Positions 1 to 5,504 of a stretch of DNA of 8,069 nt are shown in pieces (position 1 is the stretch's first letter; every line of letters begins with the position of its first letter). Source of the stretch: JAJYVT01 sp027339205 (GTDB taxonomy: Bacteria; Actinomycetota; Acidimicrobiia; Acidimicrobiales; RAAP-2); NCBI GenBank assembly GCA_027339205.1, contig DAHWOV010000040.1, positions 1-8,069 of the forward strand, written 5' to 3'. Made by a program: the position numbers and the translations under genes. The notes beneath the pieces were generated by a model. The model saw only the letters and a program-made list of their open reading frames with translations, was not told the DNA's origin and made no database searches.

Positions 1-188
1 TCGAGTGAGACTCGGCGGATGCGGTTGAGCTCGGCTAGGGCACGGCGCGCCGAGAGGACCTGTCCGTCGAGGTCGGGGTCCATGACCCCTGCGGTGGCGA
101 GGTCTTTGGTCATCACCGCCTCGATGGTGGCCGCCAGCACGGAAAGCGCGATGTGGCCGCGGACTCGTCGTTCCTTCCAGTGGTAGAC
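1..188 (-). pseudogene. IS1634/IS4-type transposase, C-terminal fragment (5' truncated, runs off left edge)
   Basis: The complement of this stretch is open without stops and reads VYHWKERRVRGHIALSVL, then an alanine-rich helix, then VMDPDLDGQVLSARRALAEL and NRIRRVSL. The 'VYHWxERRVRGHI' block followed by a helical tail is the end of the DDE domain in IS1634-group (IS4-like) transposases, as I recall the family. The catalytic acidic residues would lie upstream and are absent. Upstream of about 188 the frame runs into the IS256-like element on the other strand, so the 5' part has been lost at that junction. The C-terminus lies outside the window. I infer a dead remnant, but only the junction is visible, not the whole element. 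The family assignment is from memory of the motif and is fairly secure; the subgroup is less so. Confidence 0.68.
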
Positions 189-1378
189 GGGGCTCGCGTT
201 CGCGTCGGCGGCGGGGCTCGTCGTGATGCACCAGATGATGGAAGCCGAGCTCACCGAGCGCATCGGCCCAAAGCACGCCAAGATCCCCGCGGCAGACCGG
301 GTCGGGAACTGGCACGGCACCACCACCGGATCGGTCGTCTTGGGCGGCCGCCAGGTGCAGGCGAGCCGCCCGCGTGCCCCGACGACCGACGGTGAGATCG
401 AGCTCGTCACCTGGAAGGCGTTCAGCTCGAAGGATCTCTTGAGCTCGCTCGTGGTCGACCGCATGCTCGCAGGCGTAGCGACCCGCCGGCACCAAGACGT
501 CGCCGAGCCGATCGGCGAAGAGGTAGAGAGGCGCGCAAAGGGTCTGTCCAAGTCGGCGATCTCGAGACGGTTCGTGAAGGCGACCGAGACGGCCATGGCC
601 GAGCTCATGGCCAGGAGCCTCGCCGACCTGGACGTGACCGTGGTCATGATCGACGGCCTCACAGTGGCGGGGTCCTGCGTCGTGGTGGCGCTCGTCATCA
701 CGAAGACAGGCACGAAGGTCCCCGTCGGGCTGTGGCTCGGCGACACCGAGAACAAGACGGTCGTGACGGCTCTGCTCGGCGACCTCGTGGCACGAGGACT
801 CAGCACCGAAGCCGGCGTCTTGTGCGTCCTCGACGGTCCAAAGGCACTCGCCGCCGATGTGAGAAAGGTGTTCGGGGACCACGCCGCGGTGCAGCGCTGC
901 ACTTTCGCGTCGCCACATTGTCGGTCATCTCCCCAAAGAGCGCGCGGGCGTCGTCGACAAGCGTCTCGCTACGATCTTCTCGGACCCCGACGCCGACCGC
1001 GCGTTGGCCGCAGCTCGCCGCCTCGCCGACGAGCTCCAGGCCGATCACCCCGACGCCGCCGGATCGCTGCGTGAGGGGCTCGAAGACATGTTCACCGTCC
1101 GGCGCATGGGCATCAACGGGGTGCTCGCGCGCACGCTCACCAACACCAACTGCATCGAGTCGATGATCTCGATCGCTCGGCGCACGACGGGACGCCTGAC
1201 GCGATGGAAGGACGGCTCCATGAAGAAGCGCTGGATCGCAGCCGGCATGCTCGAAGCAGAGCGTTCGTTCCGTCGAGTGCGCGGCTTCAAGGACATGGAC
1301 AAGCTCGTCGACGCCCTCGGTCGCCAACTCAACCCAGTGAGTGAGACACCCCCCGAGTACGATCAGGCAGCAGCCTGA
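187..1378 (+). pseudogene. IS256-family (Mutator-type) transposase, N-terminally truncated and frameshifted
   Basis: This is a DDE transposase of the IS256/Mutator family, which cuts and pastes its own element. The first part reads GSVVLGGRQVQASRPRAPTT, then MLAGVATRRH and SKSAISRRFV, with the first catalytic Asp in VMIDG (codon 652-654) and the second in VLDG (832-834), ending at QRC (892-900). The reading then shifts by one frame. The second part reads RRHIVGHLPKERAGVV, GSLREGLEDMF, then NTNCIESMIS with the catalytic Glu at 1157-1159, and ends at TGA 1376-1378. Together they give about 397 codons against roughly 420-430 for intact relatives, so about the first 30 residues are missing. Homology appears to begin near 187, right after a TAG at 184-186, where the IS1634-type remnant starts on the other strand. 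A GTG at 223 is the first start codon in this frame. All three catalytic residues survive, but no single product spans them, so the copy should be inactive unless supplied in trans. Confidence 0.85.
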
Positions 1379-1620
1379 ACCAGCTGTGGCCACCGCCGAA
1401 CTTCAACAGCGGACGGGGCATCTTCGCCTGGCCTGGCCTGGTGAAGACTGCCCGGCGAGGTGGAGAAGGCACGCGCGCGAACGGGGACAAGACCGCCGCG
1501 GGAACGGCAACGAGCCACGGGAAGCGGACGCCCACCGGGGAGCGGGAAGGGGCGACGACAGAGGGCGCGGAAGACTTCCCGCAGCGCCTCAAGACTCAGA
1601 GCAGAGGGCGGGCCTGCTCC
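1379..1620. other. Gene-free stretch, including probable right flank of the IS256-like element
   Basis: I see no convincing gene here. The first 60 bases (containing CCGCCGAACTTCAACAGC at about 1394-1411) look like the non-coding tail that often follows this transposase type, and a triple GCCTG run lies at 1426-1440. I could not identify a terminal inverted repeat or a target-site duplication, and the left end of the element is missing, so the right boundary is not defined. The remaining bases are GA-rich and hold only short shadow frames. Confidence 0.4.
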
Positions 1621-2037
1621 TCAGTTGCCGGTGCCCTCGAACCCGATGAGCCAGTGGATGCCGTACCGGTCGATGACCTGTCCGTCAGAGTCTCCCCACG
1701 GCCGCACCTGCAGGTCATCGACGACCTCGCCGCCGTCCGAGAGCCTGGAGAACCAGTCCCTCAGTGTCGAGGGGGGAGCGGTGCCCAGAAGGGACAGCAT
1801 CAGCCCTTCGCATCGCACTGGCTTCTCGTCGCCGGCAACATCGGCACCAAAGAGACGGACCGGCCCGTCGCTGAGCGAGCCGTGGGCAATGGCGTCAGCA
1901 GGCCCATCGGTTCGATGGAAGTCTTCGAACGTGTGCAGCTGAGCCGAGCAACCGAAGACGTCGGCATAGAAGGACAAGGCTTCGCGGGCGGTGCCGGCAA
2001 AGTGGATGTACGGCGTCGGGGGAGTCGGCCCTGTCAT
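1621..2037 (-). CDS. VOC-superfamily PhnB-like protein (glyoxalase/bleomycin-resistance fold)
   Basis: This 138-residue protein belongs to the PhnB-like branch of the vicinal-oxygen-chelate superfamily (sometimes annotated '3-demethylubiquinone-9 3-methyltransferase'). Members are small cytosolic proteins built from paired beta-alpha-beta-beta-beta units and often dimeric; most have no proven substrate. Visible family features are PTPYIHFAGTAREALSFYAD (residues 7-26) with FG at 28-29, AIAHGSL at 49-55, GPVRLFGAD at 58-66, the hydrophobic strand EGLMLSLLG (77-85), and WGDSDGQVIDRYGIHWLIG (114-132). Length is normal. The ATG at 2037-2035 is chosen because AGGAGG sits five bases upstream of it; an in-frame ATG at 2073 would add 12 residues that do not belong to the fold. 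The gene stands alone, divergent from nothing obvious and downstream of tRNA-Lys on the same strand. The substrate cannot be read from the sequence. Confidence 0.88.
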   Translation of the reverse strand: MTGPTPPTPYIHFAGTAREALSFYADVFGCSAQLHTFEDFHRTDGPADAIAHGSLSDGPVRLFGADVAGDEKPVRCEGLMLSLLGTAPPSTLRDWFSRLSDGGEVVDDLQVRPWGDSDGQVIDRYGIHWLIGFEGTGN

Positions 2038-2205
2038 GATGTCCTCCTGTTCATGCATCGCATCCTTCAGCATGGAGACGCAGGAACTCGGTGATTCTCA
2101 TCGCCCCGTAGCGCCCGTCTCCGGCCCGGGGCCTCGGCTGTCGCCCGTTTCCGGCCGCCTCGGGGGTCCCCGTTCTTCCTGGTGCTGCTTGGTGCGGTGC
2201 TGCCG

Positions 2206-2277
2206 TGCGCCTCCGGGGACTTGAACCCCGAACCTGCGGATTAAGAGTCCGTTGCTCTGCCATTGAGCTAGAGGCGC
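2206..2277 (-). tRNA. tRNA-Lys (anticodon CUU)
   Basis: On the complement a full 72-nt cloverleaf folds. The acceptor stem is GCGCCTC/GAGGCGC. Next comes TA, then a D arm GCTC-AATGGCA-GAGC. The anticodon arm is ACGGA-CTCTTAA-TCCGC, giving anticodon CTT. A five-base variable loop AGGTT precedes the T arm CGGGG-TTCAAGT-CCCCG, and the discriminator base is A. The outermost anticodon-stem pair is A-C; all others are Watson-Crick. CCA is not encoded (CGG follows), as is common in actinobacteria. TTCAAGT in the T loop and the seven-base anticodon loop with T33 are canonical, so the gene should be functional and decode AAG. Confidence 0.96.
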
Positions 2278-2309
2278 ACCGGGCAGTGTACGTGACGCGC
2301 ACCGGGCAG
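2274..2309. repeat. 13-bp direct repeat straddling the 5' end of tRNA-Lys
   Basis: GCGCACCGGGCAG occurs at 2274-2286 and again, identically, at 2297-2309. The first copy includes the last four bases of the acceptor-stem strand and the putative -10 region, and the second lies just upstream. The core ACCGGGC recurs at 2340, 2353, 2432 and 2452. Confidence 0.75.
2285..2290 (-). promoter_or_regulatory. Possible -10 element for tRNA-Lys
   Basis: The complement reads TACACT, ending seven bases before the mature 5' end of the tRNA, which fits a -10 hexamer with transcription starting at or just before the mature end. I see no good -35 hexamer 16-18 bases upstream. This is inference from position and one weak match. 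Confidence 0.3.
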
Positions 2310-2340
2310 ACGGGCAGCGCGGACGAGCCACGTGGACGGA

Positions 2341-2366
2341 CCGGGCGGGCGGACCGGGCGGGCGGA
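2341..2366. repeat. 13-bp tandem duplication
   Basis: CCGGGCGGGCGGA is present twice in direct succession (2341-2353 and 2354-2366) without mismatch. It lies in the non-coding spacer between tRNA-Lys and the deacetylase gene. Confidence 0.85.
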
Positions 2367-2430
2367 GGGCGAGCCGGCGCGGCGCTCGCACCTGGCGCCG
2401 GCGGTACCGTGGACGCTGCCGCTGCTGGCC

Positions 2431-2470
2431 CACCGGGCGCGGCCAAGAGGCACCGGGCACGGCCAAGAAG
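2431..2470. repeat. 20-bp tandem duplication just before the deacetylase gene
   Basis: Two adjacent 20-bp units, 2431-2450 and 2451-2470, differ at two positions (CACCGGGCGCGGCCAAGAGG and CACCGGGCACGGCCAAGAAG). The second ends 18 bases before the start codon at 2489, so the repeat probably lies in the leader or promoter. Confidence 0.85.
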
Positions 2471-2488
2471 ACGAGCGGCAAGGAAGCG

Positions 2489-3250
2489 ATGGCTCGCGAC
2501 GACGGTGTTCCCGGGGCGGTTCGCTGCGCTGGCGGCGCGCTGGGAGCGCTCGCCGCTGGCGCGCTGGCCGTCGAGTACCTGCCGGCGTTGGTCGCCATCG
2601 GACAGTGGGGAAGGCTCCGGGCGCTCCCTGGGGGCCTGTGCCGGTGGCGGGGATCAGGGCTGTCACGCCGAATCGCCCTCACCTTCGACGACGGGCCCGA
2701 TCCGGAGGGGACGCCTCGCGTCCTCGATGCGCTCGACCACCTGGGCCTGCGGGCGACGTTCTTCGTCCTGGGCGAGCACGTCCGCCGGGATCCGGGCCTG
2801 GTGGAGGAGGTCGCAGCACGCGGACATCAGCTCGGGTCCCACGGGGACGTGCACTCGAGCCATTTCCTGCGTTCACCGGCGTGGGTTGGTCGGGACCTTC
2901 GACGCGCGCGCGACGCCATGGCTGCCCTCGGCCACGCACCCCGGTGGTACCGACCTGCGTACGGGCACGCGACCGGTGCGACGCTCGCCGTCGCTCGGAC
3001 GATGGGGCTCGAGACCGTCTTGTGGTCGTCCTCGGGCCGCGAGTGGGTCGCATCCGGCTCCGCCGAGGTCGCCGGCGGCGTCCGCCAGAGACTGGGACCA
3101 GGTGCCATCGTGCTCCTCCACGACAGCGACCGGTTCGGCCCTCGAGGGATGTCCCGCCTCGTCGCCGACGCGCTGCCTTTCGTCGCAGACGAGTTGCGCC
3201 GGCGCGACCTGGAGGCGGTCAGGCTCGACGAGCTGTTGGACGAGGCGTGA
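2489..3250 (+). CDS. Polysaccharide deacetylase (NodB/CE4 domain), membrane-anchored
   Basis: The 253-residue protein has a short N-terminal hydrophobic segment (about residues 14-38, rich in Ala/Gly/Leu) that would serve as a signal anchor or uncleaved signal, followed by a NodB-homology domain. Such enzymes remove acetyl groups from N-acetylated or O-acetylated sugars using a divalent metal. CE4 motifs are visible in order. Motif 1 is ALTFDDGPD (63-71; D67 catalytic-base position, D68 metal). Motif 2 is GSHGDVHSSHF (116-126; H118 and H122, in the H-x3-H spacing, with Gly where Ser/Thr is usual). Motif 3 is WYRPAYGH (153-160). Motif 4 has an aromatic at W186, and motif 5 is VLLHDSD (208-214; H211). 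The metal triad D-H-H and catalytic His are therefore intact. ATG 2489 is preceded by AAGGA. The next gene downstream in the same direction is a glycosyltransferase. Substrate could be peptidoglycan, a capsular polymer or a glycolipid. Confidence 0.88.
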   Translation: MARDDGVPGAVRCAGGALGALAAGALAVEYLPALVAIGQWGRLRALPGGLCRWRGSGLSRRIALTFDDGPDPEGTPRVLDALDHLGLRATFFVLGEHVRRDPGLVEEVAARGHQLGSHGDVHSSHFLRSPAWVGRDLRRARDAMAALGHAPRWYRPAYGHATGATLAVARTMGLETVLWSSSGREWVASGSAEVAGGVRQRLGPGAIVLLHDSDRFGPRGMSRLVADALPFVADELRRRDLEAVRLDELLDEA

Positions 3251-3288
3251 TGGCCGGCCTGGAACCGGCGTCCGGAGCGGGACCGGTC

Positions 3289-3312
3289 GTGTGCCGGCGC
3301 ATTCAGGCACAC
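3289..3312 (+). terminator. Hairpin downstream of the deacetylase gene (possible terminator)
   Basis: GTGTGCC (3289-3295) and GGCACAC (3306-3312) form a perfect 7-bp stem with a 10-base loop, starting 39 bases after the stop codon. No T-run follows, so this is at best a GC-stem terminator of the kind proposed in actinobacteria. Confidence 0.3.
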
Positions 3313-3416
3313 CCATCGTTGCCCGTTGCGCACCCCCCTTGCGTAACCCCCGTTGCGTGCGGTCCGCAGCCCGCAGCTCGGGGTCGGCGTGTGCGCAAGG
3401 TGGTTGCAGGGCAAGG

Positions 3417-3444
3417 TGCTCGTGAGGTGTTGCTCGTGAGGTGT
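3417..3444. repeat. 14-bp tandem duplication in the glycosyltransferase leader
   Basis: TGCTCGTGAGGTGT occurs twice back to back (3417-3430, 3431-3444), without mismatch. Each copy carries a GAGG, so the duplication may place an extra ribosome-binding-like sequence ahead of the GTG at 3452. Confidence 0.85.
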
Positions 3445-3478
3445 TGGTGATGTGCGCCCCAAGATCGGAGCTTTCGAG

Positions 3479-4675
3479 ATGAACGTGGACGGATCTGCCG
3501 CGGCTCGGCCGTCCGCCGAGCCTGTCGAGCTTGGAGAAGGCCCGTTTCGCGCGATGCCCTTCGACTCGGCCGTCGTGCTCTCCGGGTCGATCGGCAAGGG
3601 ACACGATTCGGTGGCCGAGGCCTGCGAGGCGGCACTGCAGGCGGTGGGCGTGAGCTCGGAGGTGCTCGACTGCATGTCGATGCTCGGGGGCGCACGTTCG
3701 CGCCTCGGCACCTCGGTCTTCAGGCGGATGATCTCGCTGCCCGCCCTCTACGACGGCTTCCACTTCAGCTACCTGCGCAACGGCAACCGGGTGCCGCAGG
3801 CCCTCGCGCAGCAGGCGGTGCGCCAGCTACTCCCGTCGGTAGCCAGTGCCGTCGCCGCAGCGGGGAGCAACCCCCTCGTCGTGTCGGTGTTCCCGACGGG
3901 CGTCTGCACGGTGGCCGCGCTCAAGCGCGAGCGTCCGACGCTCGCGGCGGTGGCGGTCTGCACCGACGCGACCGCGCACCGCATGTGGGTGGCCGAGGGC
4001 ACGGACCTCTACGTGGTGTGCTCGCCGGTCGGCGCCCTCACCGTCAAGCGGTACGCCCCCGGGGCCGCGGTGGCGGTCATCCCGCCGCCGGTCCGGCCCC
4101 AGTTCTACGACGTCCCGGCGAAGTCGGCTGCCCGCGCGGGGCTCGGCGTCGCGCCGGACGAGCGCTGCGTGCTGCTCATGGGGGGCGGGTGGGGTCTAGG
4201 CCCGCTGGACAAGACCGCCGAGGCGCTCGCCGGCGCGGGCTACTGGGTCCTGGCGGTCGCGGGAGCCAATGGGCGCCTGTACGCGCGCCTGCGAGCGGTC
4301 GCGTCGCGGCACCGGCGGGTCCTGCCCTTCGCGATGACCAACCGCGTCCACGAGCTGATGGCAGCCGCCGACGCGGTGGTGACCTCTCCTGGACAGACCT
4401 GCCACGAGGCGCGCGCAGTCGGACGCTGGCTCGTCGTCCTCGACGTCGTGCCCGGGCACGGCCGGGAGAACGCGCTGCACGAGCTCGAGCAGGGTGGGGC
4501 GCTCGCCTGCTCGCCGGAGCCGGCCTCGGTGGAGGCCGCCGTCGAGTTCATCTTCGCCGAGCAGCCCGAGCACCCGCCCTGGCCGGTGAGGAGCGCCGTC
4601 GAGTGGGAGAAGCAGTTCTTGGGTGCCATGGGCAGCGTCGGCTTCGAGTTTGCCGAGCCTGCCGGTGGCCGCTGA
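3479..4675 (+). CDS. MGDG-synthase/MurG-like glycosyltransferase (GT28-type, GT-B fold)
   Basis: The 398-residue protein resembles monogalactosyldiacylglycerol synthases and the processive diacylglycerol glucosyltransferases, which move a sugar from a UDP donor to a membrane lipid on the cytoplasmic face. The N-terminal half carries the family glycine loop VVLSGSIGKGHDSVAEA (32-48). It also has CTDATAHRMWVAEGTDLYVV (161-180), matching the family pattern 'TD...H..W...D.Y.V', and IPPPVRPQFY (201-210). The C-terminal, nucleotide-sugar-binding half begins with VLLMGGGWGLG (231-241). It then has AADAVVTSPGQTCHEA (296-311) and VPGHGRENALHELEQGG (324-340), corresponding to the 'PGQExxN' donor-sugar region. 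There is no signal peptide. I prefer ATG 3479 because GGAG lies eight bases upstream; GTG 3452 would add nine residues. Whether it makes a glycolipid or glycosylates another polyprenyl or lipid acceptor is not decidable here. The upstream deacetylase hints at an N-acetylated sugar. Confidence 0.85.
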   Translation: MNVDGSAAARPSAEPVELGEGPFRAMPFDSAVVLSGSIGKGHDSVAEACEAALQAVGVSSEVLDCMSMLGGARSRLGTSVFRRMISLPALYDGFHFSYLRNGNRVPQALAQQAVRQLLPSVASAVAAAGSNPLVVSVFPTGVCTVAALKRERPTLAAVAVCTDATAHRMWVAEGTDLYVVCSPVGALTVKRYAPGAAVAVIPPPVRPQFYDVPAKSAARAGLGVAPDERCVLLMGGGWGLGPLDKTAEALAGAGYWVLAVAGANGRLYARLRAVASRHRRVLPFAMTNRVHELMAAADAVVTSPGQTCHEARAVGRWLVVLDVVPGHGRENALHELEQGGALACSPEPASVEAAVEFIFAEQPEHPPWPVRSAVEWEKQFLGAMGSVGFEFAEPAGGR

Positions 4676-4707
4676 GCGCCGCCCGGCATTCCCGGCGCCG
4701 CCCGGCA
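4676..4707. terminator. Hairpin/direct-repeat element between convergent genes (possible bidirectional terminator)
   Basis: GCGCCG (4676-4681) and CGGCGC (4693-4698) can pair across an 11-base loop directly after the glycosyltransferase stop codon. The same stretch holds a 13-bp direct repeat, GCGCCGCCCGGCA, at 4676-4688 and 4695-4707. It occupies nearly the whole 36-bp gap to the stop codon of the convergent dienelactone hydrolase gene. No T-run follows on either strand, so termination is inferred from position. Confidence 0.42.
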
Positions 4708-4711
4708 GATG

Positions 4712-5452
4712 TCATCGCAGCGTCCGCTCGAAGAAGTCCCAGACGATCGGCCACGCTCGGTTGGCGGCCTCGGGCCGGTACATCGGGCGGTCGGTGGCGA
4801 AGAACGCATGGCCGGCATTCTCGAAGGTGTGGAACTCGAAGGTCTTCCCCGCGTCCTCGAGGGCTCGGGCGAGCGCCGCGGTCTCCTCGGGGGAAGGGTG
4901 CTCGTCCTGCGCGCCGAAGAGCCCGAGGAGGGGGCAGGAGAGGTCCCTTGCGAGCTGGACGATCGGCCGGGCACGAAGGTGCAGCTCCGCAGGTGGCTCG
5001 TGGACGATGAAGGCGCCGTAGCAGTCCACCGCCGCGTCGAGCTGGAGGCTGCATGCCGCGAGGAACGACTGGCGGCCCCCGGAGCAGTAGCCGATCGTGC
5101 CCACCTTGGCGTTGGAGCGGTCGAGCGACCGCAGGTAGCGGACGGCGCCGTCGACGTCCCCCACGAGCTGGTCGTCAGGGACCCCTCCCTTTTGGCGGAC
5201 TGCTGCGGCGGCTTCGGCGGGATCGGACCCGATGCCCTCGCGGCTGTAGAGGTTGGGGCAGATCGCGAAGTAGCCGTGGTCCGCGATGCGCCGGGTGATC
5301 TCCTTGGTGGCCTCGTCGTAGCCGGGAGTGTGGTGGATCACCACCAACCCGCCGTACGGGCCTTCGGCGAGCGGTTGAGAGAAGTAGGCCTCCAGCTCGT
5401 CGCCGCCGTGACCGGCGAGTCGGATCGTCTCGGCCTTGATCGCGTCGGTCAT
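4712..5452 (-). CDS. Dienelactone hydrolase family protein (alpha/beta hydrolase, COG0412 type)
   Basis: A soluble alpha/beta hydrolase of 246 residues with the Cys-Asp-His triad of dienelactone hydrolases, which open lactone or enol-ester rings in aromatic catabolism. The nucleophile is C123 in GTIGYCSGG (118-126), the acid D183 in LFGAQDEH (178-185), and the histidine H215 in FENAGHAFF (210-218). The first half contains GLVVIHHTPGYDEATKE (35-51) and YFAICPNLYSREG (61-73), typical of the family fold. The segment that reads QEIFG in classical dienelactone hydrolase reads HHTPG here, so the Glu that gates the Cys is replaced by His (H41). This suggests a sub-branch with a different substrate. 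ATG at 5452-5450 is the natural start: the open frame extends upstream but becomes unrelated low-complexity sequence antisense to the neighbour. A good AAGGAG lies about 15 bases upstream, farther than usual. Converges on the glycosyltransferase and diverges from the stalked protein. Confidence 0.87.
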   Translation of the reverse strand: MTDAIKAETIRLAGHGGDELEAYFSQPLAEGPYGGLVVIHHTPGYDEATKEITRRIADHGYFAICPNLYSREGIGSDPAEAAAAVRQKGGVPDDQLVGDVDGAVRYLRSLDRSNAKVGTIGYCSGGRQSFLAACSLQLDAAVDCYGAFIVHEPPAELHLRARPIVQLARDLSCPLLGLFGAQDEHPSPEETAALARALEDAGKTFEFHTFENAGHAFFATDRPMYRPEAANRAWPIVWDFFERTLR

Positions 5453-5504
5453 GGCGCACGACGCTATCTCCTTGATGCCGAGCGAACCCAGGGAGGACGA
5501 GGCT
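5453..5504. promoter_or_regulatory. Compact 52-bp divergent intergenic region
   Basis: The two start codons (5452 leftward, 5505 rightward) are only 52 bp apart, and this gap holds both Shine-Dalgarno sequences: AAGGAG on the complement at 5468-5473 and GGAGG at 5492-5496. There is little room for two promoters, so at least one must lie within the neighbour's coding sequence and the transcripts probably overlap at their 5' ends. I see no clear -10/-35 pair. Confidence 0.45.

Noticed and set aside
1575..1595. Terminator hairpin for the VOC gene (GGAAG/CTTCC near 1570-1580)
   Set aside because: Only a 5-bp stem with a one-base loop and no T-run; too weak to call.
1441..2094. Rightward frame of about 217 codons opposite the VOC gene
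   Set aside because: Composition is shadow-like, and the opposite strand carries a PhnB-like protein with a perfect AGGAGG site.
2051..2098. 16-codon leftward mini-frame (MRITEFLRLHAEGCDA) just ahead of the VOC gene, as a leader peptide
   Set aside because: No adequate ribosome-binding site, no codon run suggesting attenuation, and such short frames are expected by chance.
2206..2309. tRNA-Lys repeat as a phage or island attachment site
   Set aside because: The 13-bp repeat is at the 5' end of the tRNA, not the usual 3' end, the copies are only 23 bp apart, and no integrase is present.
2205..3425. Long rightward open frame of about 400 codons overlapping tRNA-Lys and the deacetylase
   Set aside because: It crosses the tRNA, is dominated by Arg/Gly/Ser/Pro typical of an out-of-frame reading of GC-rich DNA, and the deacetylase in another frame has all CE4 motifs.
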